Shown here: positions 9,590-19,194 of the stretch, one piece after another
Layout of the letters: every line of letters begins with the position of its first letter
How positions within the stretch are numbered: position 1 is the stretch's first letter
Origin: Cryptosporidium bovis
Lineage: Eukaryota; Apicomplexa; Conoidasida; Eucoccidiorida; Cryptosporidiidae
Reading direction: 5' to 3'
Assembly: GCA_009768925.2 (NCBI GenBank)
Contig: VHIT02000002.1
Span: 186,001-250,000, forward strand
DNA: 64,000 bases
Translations under genes and position numbers: made by a program
The notes under the pieces: generated by a model
Database searches by the model: none
What the model was told of the DNA's origin: nothing
Seen by the model: only the letters and a program-made list of their open reading frames with translations

Positions 9590-12500
9590 ATGTGGGAAAG
9601 GAGCTCAGTTGGTGAAACAAAAAAACGATATGGATATGATGACTTTATTAATATATGTTTAATGATAAAAAATTATTATGAGGAAAATGGATACAGGAGT
9701 GGAAAGGCGGAAAATAAGAAAGTAGAAGTAAATCAAGTTGTTGAGGGAATAAGGACAGTGGCAGAAATACTGATATGGGAAGATCAAAACAATGAAACTT
9801 TGTGCTTTGGATATATTTGTGAGTACAATGTAATAGATATTCTTGTATATTTGATAATAGAGAGAGATATTGAATTTAAAATAAGAATACAGTCACTTCA
9901 AACAATATCAATACTTTTGCAGAATATGGGAAATATGCAGACATTGTACTATATATTAAGTAAAAGCGTGATACCTGTATTATTAAACAATACATTTAGT
10001 AGTTATGAAATAAGGAATATAAGGAATAATGACTCATTGGATTTGGAATCAAATATAGTTGCGATAAACAAAAATCAAGAGGAGTACGATGAACTGGTAT
10101 CATATTACATAGTACTATTAAGAACGCTTGCACTGAGATTAAATAATGATACGGTGAGGCTTTTTTACGATGAAAATAAGTCAGAATTTCCATTATGGAC
10201 AAATTCGTGTCATTTTATAAATTATAGTGATCAAATGATAAGAAACATCAGCAGGAATGTAATATTGAATATATTGGAAAACAAGAATGATTCAATAAAT
10301 GCTTATGTAGTTTATGAGGAGATAAGGCAGTATAACTCAAAGCAAATGGAGGAGATCATGAAAAAGTTGGGTGAGGAGGATATTGATTTCAAAATGAGAG
10401 TAGAAAAAATGCTAAAAATAAATGGATTATTAAAGGAAGAAACAAGAGTGATTGAAGATAAATTAAGCACAAAGAGTATAAGTAATCAAAATGTTTTAGA
10501 GGAAAATATTATATCTGATAATATAACTGATGGTTGTGGACTTATACAAGCAATAACATCTAATTTTGTGAGACAAATATACGAATTAACTGAATTTGTA
10601 GAAAGTAATGGTTTGGAATGGCCAGAAATAGAGGAATATATGTTTAAGTTGCTCGGGTTAAGTGAGGAAAACTGTTGTTTCAGAGACGAAATGTATGAAT
10701 GTGGCGATATGGAGGATTGCTCAGCTCCATATTCTTCATCTAACTATTATGTGACTCCTATAAAGGCAACTTCTCCAATAACATTCTCATACTCGGAGGT
10801 AAATTCGCCTGAGCCGTATAGTTCTCCAGTGGTTAATCAATTAAGTGCAAGTTTCTACGAAAGTTCGATAAAACCATTAAGACAGTTTTTAGATCGAATA
10901 TATGAGACACTAGAACTTATAAATGAAATAGTTTCGTTGAACATAAAGGTTATAAACGCATTAATGTTTGATTCACTGTTAAAGTATATATTTAACATGG
11001 TAATATTCCAAAATATATCAATAATAATACATAGTATAAGTCAATGCATGGAGGAAAGGTCTGAAAGGAATAACAAAGAGAATTTGTCACTTAGAATATA
11101 TTTGTACCTAGCATACCATATAATTTCGTATTTTTACCAAAACAACTACAATTTGAGATACAATGATATCATAGATAAAATATGGAAGGCGTTCTTTGAT
11201 TTTGGAAGAAATGATCACTTCTTCGGAAATATATTTTCAACGTTGATTAACTATGTGAATAATGACTCGGAGTTCGTGTTAATTTTTGGTTTAATAGATT
11301 TGAATTTAAATCATTATTGCATTAGTAGAGTTGGATCTGTGTATGAAAATAATCCATTTATTACGCTAGACAATTATTCTTATAGCGATGTTAATGTTGA
11401 TTGCCAAAGTATGGAAAGCAGTAATAATGAGAATGATATAAAAGAAGACAATATACAAAAATACGTTCCCAATTTTGTACACAGTTTTGTGGACAACTTT
11501 ATGAATTATTTCCAGTACAAGAAACACATTCAGTGCGATATAGTGAAAGAAATTGAAATGGAAAATAGAAAGGACATATATAATGTCGATATTGAATTTA
11601 ACACTGGTCTGGGTATATTTAGGAGGCATAGATATAGTAATACTCCCGGCAATAATACATCAAAAAGAAGCAATTCATTGCCTGCAGGCTGCATTGTCTC
11701 AGATACAGTAGAGTCAAATAGTAGTATTATTTATAATGGCACAACTGCTAACAGAGATAGAAGCCCCAGATACAATTTAGATTCAATATTGACATTATGC
11801 AGAAACTACAAGAGAATCCATTTTGACTTCGAGAGAGCAGTTCATACTTTAGATATGAAACTAAAGAATGAATTGGAGGTATTTTATTCTAAAATAAACT
11901 GCGAAAATGGCAACAGAAGGTGTGGATACATGTTGTACATTGTACAGTTTTTTGAAAAGATTATTTATGTCTCGAATTTCAATAGTAGTGAAACTAATAT
12001 AAGACCTTTTTGCTTGTTAATCATATCATTTCTCATTTCTGATATAGTCAAAAAAATGAGAGAGTGTGTTTGGTTTTGTGGGAAAGAGGAAGAAAATAAG
12101 ACTGAGAATTACGTCAAAGTGGAGATTTCCAGTGAAAAACCAAAAAGTTTTATAAACAAAGAAAACGAATTTGAAATAGGGGTTGCTTTTGAGAGTGTGT
12201 TAAGTTCGTTTTTAAAGTACTACAAACTGCTGACACTAAGAAGTATAAACGATATATTGAAAAAAGATTTGATTACAGATGTAAACTATAGTTTTTATGA
12301 AAAAATGGGAAATATTAACTATATAATTTGCGAACACTTTTTTGAATGGAAGGAAGAGGATGAACTCTTGATCACAAAATTATTTGAAAATAAAAACAAT
12401 AATAGAACATTCATGTGGATTCACAATGCAATTTCGAATCATTGTAGTTTAATAGGAATGGGAAAAAGAGTAAGTTGTGGCAGAAATCAAGGCAAAAGTA

Positions 12501-13588
12501 ACAACTGTTGCAAAGTTAGAAAATACATTTGGAATTTGATAGATACCTATCCTTTTTTAAGGTGGTTCCCGAATACGATATCTGTTCAAGTTGATAGTAG
12601 TGACAACAGATCGATCTATATTGATAGATTAAGAAGTAATTATAACAGTTATCAAATACTTGAGAGACTGAGTAGGGAAACAGCAAGCAAAGGCCCTGAA
12701 ACTTTTAGTTGTGATGAAGAATCAAATGGTTTAAGTAACGAGAATTCCAACATGTTTTCCAGTGTTGATAACAATACTGGTAAAAACACTTTCGCCAATA
12801 TCAGTAAAGCTAGTGATATTAATAATGATGTTGGAGTTGAGATAGATAAAGGTATTAATCATATCGGCTGTAATAGTTTTGTTAATGACACTATTGTGAT
12901 TGGCAACAATTTGTTGCTGGAGGAGAAAAACAAAATAAGAATAACACTTGATAACAGATTCTATAGGGTAACTATATTGAGAGCAAATAGCAACAAAAAG
13001 CAACACAATAATATGAGTAAAATAAACAGTATAGTAATATTTGATAATGAAAATAAGCGTTTGTTATTTACAACAACTGGAAATAATAACAATAATAATG
13101 AAAAGAGAGTAAGTACAATACTGGTCTGCAAATTCTACTTTAAAGAATGTAAACCTGTTCCAATAGTGACTAGATCACACAAAGTAACTAGATATCTCGT
13201 GGGGTTGCTAGTTAGATACAAAAGAGAAGAGTTAAAACATCATGTATATCTAAGGGACATAATGTACGAATTGCCTCATAGAGACGAGTTATTGAATTCA
13301 CCAAACGTATCTAGAGGTGCAATTATACAAACAAAAAAAAGCAACAATAAAATGATGTGTCATTTGAACAATCTATTATTGCCTATTTACACAAGATACA
13401 ATTTAAACAAAGATGAGTTATTTATAAATAATAATTTGAATTACAGCGACTATGCTTTATATATGGAATTCGAAAGTAAAAAAAAGTTACAAGACTTTAT
13501 TAAAAGATTAAATAACCTGAGAAAAGATATTATCATTGATGACGTCTACAATACTCATTCTAATATTTATAACGATGTACAAGTTTAA
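9590..13588 (+). CDS. FPL-domain protein, CLEC16A/GOP-1 homologue
   Basis: Protein of 1332 residues. Residues about 50-229 match the FPL domain that defines the CLEC16A/GOP-1/Ema family: an AEILIWEDQN motif, the LQT.SILLQN helix, the LYYILS segment, and then LALRLNNDTVRLFYDE leading to a SRNVILNIL helix. In animals and plants this family acts on endosome maturation, mitophagy and endolysosomal trafficking. The remaining 1100 residues are poorly conserved, with Asn-rich inserts, and may include helical parts of the CLEC16A body. The start is set at 9590 because the longer frame begins with TTG. No signal peptide or membrane span is seen, so a peripheral cytosolic protein is inferred. The domain call is strong; the cellular role in the parasite is inference. 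Confidence 0.8.
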   Translation: MWERSSVGETKKRYGYDDFINICLMIKNYYEENGYRSGKAENKKVEVNQVVEGIRTVAEILIWEDQNNETLCFGYICEYNVIDILVYLIIERDIEFKIRIQSLQTISILLQNMGNMQTLYYILSKSVIPVLLNNTFSSYEIRNIRNNDSLDLESNIVAINKNQEEYDELVSYYIVLLRTLALRLNNDTVRLFYDENKSEFPLWTNSCHFINYSDQMIRNISRNVILNILENKNDSINAYVVYEEIRQYNSKQMEEIMKKLGEEDIDFKMRVEKMLKINGLLKEETRVIEDKLSTKSISNQNVLEENIISDNITDGCGLIQAITSNFVRQIYELTEFVESNGLEWPEIEEYMFKLLGLSEENCCFRDEMYECGDMEDCSAPYSSSNYYVTPIKATSPITFSYSEVNSPEPYSSPVVNQLSASFYESSIKPLRQFLDRIYETLELINEIVSLNIKVINALMFDSLLKYIFNMVIFQNISIIIHSISQCMEERSERNNKENLSLRIYLYLAYHIISYFYQNNYNLRYNDIIDKIWKAFFDFGRNDHFFGNIFSTLINYVNNDSEFVLIFGLIDLNLNHYCISRVGSVYENNPFITLDNYSYSDVNVDCQSMESSNNENDIKEDNIQKYVPNFVHSFVDNFMNYFQYKKHIQCDIVKEIEMENRKDIYNVDIEFNTGLGIFRRHRYSNTPGNNTSKRSNSLPAGCIVSDTVESNSSIIYNGTTANRDRSPRYNLDSILTLCRNYKRIHFDFERAVHTLDMKLKNELEVFYSKINCENGNRRCGYMLYIVQFFEKIIYVSNFNSSETNIRPFCLLIISFLISDIVKKMRECVWFCGKEEENKTENYVKVEISSEKPKSFINKENEFEIGVAFESVLSSFLKYYKLLTLRSINDILKKDLITDVNYSFYEKMGNINYIICEHFFEWKEEDELLITKLFENKNNNRTFMWIHNAISNHCSLIGMGKRVSCGRNQGKSNNCCKVRKYIWNLIDTYPFLRWFPNTISVQVDSSDNRSIYIDRLRSNYNSYQILERLSRETASKGPETFSCDEESNGLSNENSNMFSSVDNNTGKNTFANISKASDINNDVGVEIDKGINHIGCNSFVNDTIVIGNNLLLEEKNKIRITLDNRFYRVTILRANSNKKQHNNMSKINSIVIFDNENKRLLFTTTGNNNNNNEKRVSTILVCKFYFKECKPVPIVTRSHKVTRYLVGLLVRYKREELKHHVYLRDIMYELPHRDELLNSPNVSRGAIIQTKKSNNKMMCHLNNLLLPIYTRYNLNKDELFINNNLNYSDYALYMEFESKKKLQDFIKRLNNLRKDIIIDDVYNTHSNIYNDVQV

Positions 13589-13872
13589 CGATATAGAATT
13601 GTCATTGATAGTCTAAATACCTGATATAGCAGCAATCATTATTTGTCAATATTATCAAAATGTGTTTATTTAATTATAGGATTAAATAATGAGTGTGTTG
13701 GTGTATGCATTATTGTAAAGTGAAATAGCATTATTAGCACCAACATGGTAGATAGTGTTATCGGTAGTGATCTAATCTAATAATGAAATCCAATACCTTA
13801 ACAATATGAAAAAACAAGGCTGCAAACGATGCGAAGCATAATCATTAATAAACAAGCAAATTACTTTTATAT
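13589..13872. other. Convergent 3' intergenic region
   Basis: About 280 bases between the tail-to-tail FPL-domain and helicase genes. AT-rich, expected to hold both polyadenylation regions. Nothing else is recognised. Confidence 0.6.
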
Positions 13873-16800
13873 TTAGACTAAAAAGTTTAATAGCTGAATA
13901 ATATCGTTAAAGTCCTTGAGATCAAAATCCCTTATTCCAGAACAAGCATTGAAATTAGTTACAGAATCGTTATCATAATCCGAACTAGTTAATTTTAAAG
14001 ATACGTATTGCGTCAAGTCTTGAATGACAAATCTAAAATACCAAATAATACTTTGAATTAAACCGGGGCATTGAAGTAATATCCAGTCATCTATAAGAAT
14101 GTAGTTTGTATTACAATCAATATTATCCCTATTTTTGCCAACTTTCATCTTATTTAACAAAGATGTTGGATTGATTTCTAGAGTATTTGACGAAAATAGT
14201 AATAGTGAGTACATTGAAGTAGGTATTGGAAAACGTAGAATAGTATTCTTATTATTGAATGATTTAAATAAGCTTAAATACATAATACAATGAAAAGTAC
14301 CAACATCGTACATTCTATTGAATATAGCACTTGTTTCTGATAAATATACACGATTTGTTTCGTCGGATTCCAAAACTATATTATATGCCTCTCTTTTGCT
14401 TAAAGGATCTTCATTTAGTATAGACAAAAACGGATAATTAAACACTCTATTCATGTTTGTCTTGTTTTTTATATATAAAAACAGTTTGTTAAATTTAATG
14501 GGTTCTGCGAATTTTCCGCTTGCTTTACCAATATATTTTATTTTTCTGGGTAATCTTATGCAAGATACATTTGGGTATAAAGATATTGCTATGCAATTTT
14601 GTATGATATTCCATCTCGAAAACAACATATTTTCATCCAAATAGTCATTATTTTCTGTATCTCTAATATTTAATATCCTAGTAAAATGTTTTATTGTCTG
14701 ATAAACCGTCTCCATTTTAGACAAATCCAAGTATTTTGCATCAAAAGGTAACCTGCATTCATTCATGAAAGACAAATCAACATTCACATTTCTAATATTG
14801 TTTTTCGACTGTAATCTTCTATTCTGATTATTTACCACATAATAATTATAAACTTTAATAAATGTCATGTAATCACAATTAATGTTTATACTTTGAATAT
14901 TGTCATTTACATTATTCTTGTCAAATTTCCACGGAATATCACATGTTAAGAAAGAAGCAATCACTATTAAAGGTTTGATGCAATTGAATATTAAGCCGTA
15001 CAAGAAGAGTATACCAATGTTTATATCAACCGGCCACCTGCTTAATAATTTACCTAGTGGGGTAATGGAAAATAGATCATCTAACGCACCATAACTACGT
15101 AGTGACAGCAATGATGTTTCTATTGAATACAGTTTTGGTGGTGTAAAAAAATCCCCAAGTGAATTTAATAATTCTATTATCTCAAAAGATTCATTTAAAC
15201 TTCCGAAATTTGGTAACTTTAATTTGCTATCACTATCCTTCCGAGTTGTTTCATTTTTATTATTCCTACTTTGTATAAAGCAAAGTATGTCCAGTATTAT
15301 GTGCTCAACCGGCAGTCTAAGTATCTCCGGAGTGATCTCTAAAGGCTGATTAACTAAATCTTCTTCTTTATATAGTCTAAAGCACTTTCCAGGAGATGTT
15401 CTACCTGCCCTACCCATTCTTTGTTGAGCAGAAGATTTTGATATAAAAACCTCCTGAAGTGAGGTTATGTGCTTCACCGGGTCATACATAGATATTCTAA
15501 CCCTTCCCGTATCTATTACATATCTAATATCCTCTATAGTCAAAGAAACTTCTGCTATATTTGTTGACACTATGACCTTTCTCTTATTCTTCATCGGCTT
15601 AAATATTTCCATCTGTTGGGAATAGTTCAAGTTTGAATGACATGGCAGTGCATATAGAGGTAGTGTTGGAGACTTGTTGTCGTCCAAATCTACGTCACTT
15701 TCTTCTTCATTTAGTAATCTTACTAAATTATTCACATCACTTATACCACCCAAAAATATGAGCACTGAACCTTCACTTTTGCCCAAAGATTGTATTATTG
15801 AGATAATGTGATCTCTCAATTTTAATATATCCAATGGTTTGCATATTCTTATATTTCCATATAGACCATTTGAGTTGCCACTATAATTTTCACAGACAAA
15901 ATTGTCGTCTTCATACTCCAATTCAGAATCATTCACCTTATTATTAAAGTATTTATTGGTAAATGGTAAATATTCAACTTCTATGGGAAATGGAGTCCTT
16001 CCAGGTAAATTCATTGTTGATATTGTAAGTCTCCCACCACAGTTTATGTTGTTTGATCTGTTAAAGTAATTCACAAACTCTGCAACATCTATTGAAGCAC
16101 TCATTATTACTAATTTAATGTCTCTCCTAATGAATATGATCTGTTTCATAAAATAAAGCAATAAATCAACTTCCAATGATCTCTCATGCGCTTCATCTAG
16201 AATTAATATAGAATTTAACGGAATTCTTAATTCGTCCATATTTTTACTGCCACTTGAGTCAAACTTTGGTGAATCGCTTAATTCAGATCTTATAATATTG
16301 GTCAGTATTCCATGTGTACAGTAAATCAGTCTGGTGTTCGTTGTTACTTTGTGATCTAATCTAACCGAGTATCCCACTAAATCGCTCATTATTAAGTCAT
16401 CATTATCTGCTTTTCTCTGTGTAGCTCCATCAACGACAACTTCCGCACTACTTAATTCACTAGAAACTCTTTTTGAAACCGAAATAGCGGCTAATCTTCT
16501 AGGTTCTGTACAATATATCATACTACTCTTGTTTTCATCGTGTTGTGTTATTCCCTCATAAAGTAATATGGGAATTTGTGTGGTTTTCCCACAACCCGTT
16601 TCCCCCTTAACTACTAGTATTTGCGATGTCTTCAGTTTGTTTACTATATCTTCAGCACTTCTACTTGCAGACAAATTGAAATTTCTCCGAACCCTGATTA
16701 TGTTCCCTTTAACTGTCCTTTTTTGGTCGTTCTTTACTCTTTTAATCATATCACTACCATTTTTGTCACTGTCGCCAATTATGTTCAATTTCTTGCCCAA

Positions 16801-18321
16801 TAACTCACTTATAAAATCATTCTTATTTTCATCAGAATGTAAATGGCCTTCTTTTACATACTCTAAATCACTATCATTACCGTTTCCCTCTTTTTTGCGG
16901 TCTTCATCAGAATTACTAACATCCTCCTGATCATTCCAGTCTTCTTCTGTTCTTCTGTAACCTTTAACCTCAATTTGAGTCTTTTTTGGAGATAACAGTG
17001 GAGGAAGTTCATTCTCATTTACATGCAACGAAAGCCACATAACACACATCCAAGCAATATAATATATTGGAAAGTGGGACACACTTACTTCAGTGACGAT
17101 ACACAAATTTGAGGTATTAAAATAGTCCACATATATTTTGCTCTTTTCATGACTATTAATTATTTCATTAAATAAACAAACCAACTCATTGTTTAATGAT
17201 GACATTATTAATTTGTTTTTTTGATCAAATTCCTTTAGTAGTAAGTCCAAAGCAGTTTTAGATTTGTCAAACTTGAATCCTGAATTCTCAATCAACTTTA
17301 CAATTTTGTCCTTTTCTCCAATATCAACGCCGAACCAGTAACTTAACTTCACGTTTATATACTTGGTACTCCCATTAACACCAACATTATTCCTTTTTAA
17401 TATAGCACCTATTTCACTTTCTTCGCCGTTAACATCCTTGCTTTTTAGTTTAAATGAAACAAGTTTAGGCCTTGATATTGCTGAATCCGGTATACCTGTA
17501 AATTCACTGCATCCGTCGAATAACCATGAATTAAAGCTATAGGACTTTGATAGCATTGGTATATGCTTTTTTATTATATTTATCGTCTTCGTTCTTGTAT
17601 TCAAACTCATAGACAGTGTTGGTATTTCCATCTTTTCCTTATATTTGCTCATCTCCAATTTATTCTTGCTTTCTAATTGCTTTTTTAGTTCCACTTCGCA
17701 ACTCAATGTCTTTTCTTTTTTTGTTATGTATTTGTTCCTTCTTGTCACTAATGGAGTACTTGTATCCATTGACTTCCACGCTACATCCATTGGAGCTGGA
17801 AGTAACTTGTAAAGTGGTCTAGATCCTTGCAGATGTTTTAGTGCAAGTAATGCTGCATAATTCTGAGCCAGTTCCATATTCTCAAAGGATTCGTTTGTCT
17901 CAAATATCATCTTGTTCTCTTCCTTTCCCTTTGGATCATCCAATACTATACTGTATCTGTATTTTCCATTCTCACATGACAGCGTATTGTACTTTGGTTT
18001 TGGCCTTTTCTCCTTTTGTGTATAGTTATGAATAAGGTTTTTTGGTGTTCTCATGTAGGGTTTCATGTCGAAGAGTGGAACCTTCTTAACTACTTCATTA
18101 CTGTTGCCATCTTCTTTTATTAATAATACATCTCCTTTTCTATTTACCATTGTTTTCAATCCTGATTTGTCGCAAATGTCATTGCTACTAGTGGTTTTGT
18201 CTTTCTTATGGTTGTTTTTACTACAACTGCCATTACCATTGTCTTTGCTGTTTTTATTTCCACCAACACTGTATGTATTGTTCCCACCCCCACAAATATT
18301 CACATTTTTTTTGCTTTTCAT
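13873..18321 (-). CDS. DExH-box RNA helicase, DHX29/DHX36/DHX57-like
   Basis: A 1482-residue superfamily 2 RNA helicase. A Gly/Asn/Lys-rich N-terminus is followed by a double-stranded-RNA-binding-like fold at about 110-180 (the NMELAQNYAALLALKHLQG helix). The helicase core starts near 545: motif I GETGCGKTTQIP (about 570), motif II DEAH (about 706), motif III SAS (about 738), motif V TNIAEVSLTI (about 920) and motif VI QRMGRAGR (about 965). Winged-helix/HA2 and OB-fold regions follow to the C-terminus. The layout (dsRBD-like N-terminus then DEAH core) resembles DHX29, DHX36 and DHX57, which act on structured RNA in translation or decay, rather than the spliceosomal Prp2/16/22/43 group. Which of these is orthologous is not decided. 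An Asp/Asn-rich insert of about 60 residues lies between the two RecA domains (about 790-850), and the N-terminal 70 residues are low complexity. Confidence 0.85.
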   Translation of the reverse strand: MKSKKNVNICGGGNNTYSVGGNKNSKDNGNGSCSKNNHKKDKTTSSNDICDKSGLKTMVNRKGDVLLIKEDGNSNEVVKKVPLFDMKPYMRTPKNLIHNYTQKEKRPKPKYNTLSCENGKYRYSIVLDDPKGKEENKMIFETNESFENMELAQNYAALLALKHLQGSRPLYKLLPAPMDVAWKSMDTSTPLVTRRNKYITKKEKTLSCEVELKKQLESKNKLEMSKYKEKMEIPTLSMSLNTRTKTINIIKKHIPMLSKSYSFNSWLFDGCSEFTGIPDSAISRPKLVSFKLKSKDVNGEESEIGAILKRNNVGVNGSTKYINVKLSYWFGVDIGEKDKIVKLIENSGFKFDKSKTALDLLLKEFDQKNKLIMSSLNNELVCLFNEIINSHEKSKIYVDYFNTSNLCIVTEVSVSHFPIYYIAWMCVMWLSLHVNENELPPLLSPKKTQIEVKGYRRTEEDWNDQEDVSNSDEDRKKEGNGNDSDLEYVKEGHLHSDENKNDFISELLGKKLNIIGDSDKNGSDMIKRVKNDQKRTVKGNIIRVRRNFNLSASRSAEDIVNKLKTSQILVVKGETGCGKTTQIPILLYEGITQHDENKSSMIYCTEPRRLAAISVSKRVSSELSSAEVVVDGATQRKADNDDLIMSDLVGYSVRLDHKVTTNTRLIYCTHGILTNIIRSELSDSPKFDSSGSKNMDELRIPLNSILILDEAHERSLEVDLLLYFMKQIIFIRRDIKLVIMSASIDVAEFVNYFNRSNNINCGGRLTISTMNLPGRTPFPIEVEYLPFTNKYFNNKVNDSELEYEDDNFVCENYSGNSNGLYGNIRICKPLDILKLRDHIISIIQSLGKSEGSVLIFLGGISDVNNLVRLLNEEESDVDLDDNKSPTLPLYALPCHSNLNYSQQMEIFKPMKNKRKVIVSTNIAEVSLTIEDIRYVIDTGRVRISMYDPVKHITSLQEVFISKSSAQQRMGRAGRTSPGKCFRLYKEEDLVNQPLEITPEILRLPVEHIILDILCFIQSRNNKNETTRKDSDSKLKLPNFGSLNESFEIIELLNSLGDFFTPPKLYSIETSLLSLRSYGALDDLFSITPLGKLLSRWPVDINIGILFLYGLIFNCIKPLIVIASFLTCDIPWKFDKNNVNDNIQSININCDYMTFIKVYNYYVVNNQNRRLQSKNNIRNVNVDLSFMNECRLPFDAKYLDLSKMETVYQTIKHFTRILNIRDTENNDYLDENMLFSRWNIIQNCIAISLYPNVSCIRLPRKIKYIGKASGKFAEPIKFNKLFLYIKNKTNMNRVFNYPFLSILNEDPLSKREAYNIVLESDETNRVYLSETSAIFNRMYDVGTFHCIMYLSLFKSFNNKNTILRFPIPTSMYSLLLFSSNTLEINPTSLLNKMKVGKNRDNIDCNTNYILIDDWILLQCPGLIQSIIWYFRFVIQDLTQYVSLKLTSSDYDNDSVTNFNACSGIRDFDLKDFNDIIQLLNFLV

Positions 18322-19194
18322 TCTTACTTTTATACTCTAAATACAAGGCCTCAAGCTGTTTTACAGTACTCGTTTTTTCTTAATTGTACATACAGTTCAA
18401 ACTGTTACCGGTACTACATATCCTTATTTTAAATCAAATTCGGTGCAACTGTCTATTTACTGTTTGTTATTTATTAATCCATTAATGAAATATAAAGCGA
18501 TATATTGTCCTTGGCTTAATTTCTTCACTTCTTGCCTTGTATACAAAAAAAGAAAAATAAGTATTCTTTCAAAGGTAAACCTTTAACTCCAACACGGCAT
18601 AGTAAAAACAAACATTACCCGCATTTTCATTTTATATCAATTTAACTTATTTCTTAATTTACACAAGAAACTAACACATTTCACCCAAATTCCTGGAAAA
18701 CAAATCCATCTATTGTAGAATCTTTTCCAAAACCTTTGTTCGTAATATTTTTTCCTTCCCCAATTCTTGTGATCCTGTAAAATAACATCAGGTACCTTAC
18801 ACCGGCACAACAGATTTTCGGATCTATACATAATTATCAGCAAATAAAGTAAACTTTTAATTGTTAATCAATATTTTCACGTGTATTTGTATTTGATTCA
18901 AAACAAAAAAAAGAGGACATTTTTACCTTATGATAGTTATATTAGTCAATGTATTTTAATTAGAACTAGTGTATACTCGAGATACGAAAGAGGATACAAT
19001 AGAAAAGTGGCCACAGCTTTCTAATATTTAATTATTCAATTTAAAAGTGAAATAAAACAGAGCTTCCTCACGATCTGAAACTACGTTTAAAAGTTCAAGA
19101 GGAAACATTTGTTTAGCTTCACGATTCACTTCAAAGTACGAATAGATGGAACAAGACATTTTGTAGGTGAAATCCTTTCCTCGAATATTTTGTG
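18322..19194. other. Intergenic region between two minus-strand genes
   Basis: About 870 bases that must contain the helicase promoter and the end of the RING-ligase gene. It includes two short minus-strand frames (one listed separately at 18637-18831, and a 43-codon frame at 19028-19159) that could be exons of a small split gene, but no splice arrangement joined them convincingly. A GTAAAA donor-like word and a GATTAAC branch-like word lie between them at about 18855-18930. Confidence 0.5.
18637..18831 (-). CDS. Possible small basic protein, unrecognised
   Basis: A 64-codon frame starting at the ATG at 18831, rich in Trp, Tyr, Phe, Cys and basic residues, including the segment WGRKKYYEQRFWKRFYNRW. 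The composition is less AT-driven than random frames nearby, which is the only reason to list it. No family was recognised and no signal peptide is present. It could be a single exon of a spliced gene, or chance. Confidence 0.2.
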   Translation of the reverse strand: MYRSENLLCRCKVPDVILQDHKNWGRKKYYEQRFWKRFYNRWICFPGIWVKCVSFLCKLRNKLN

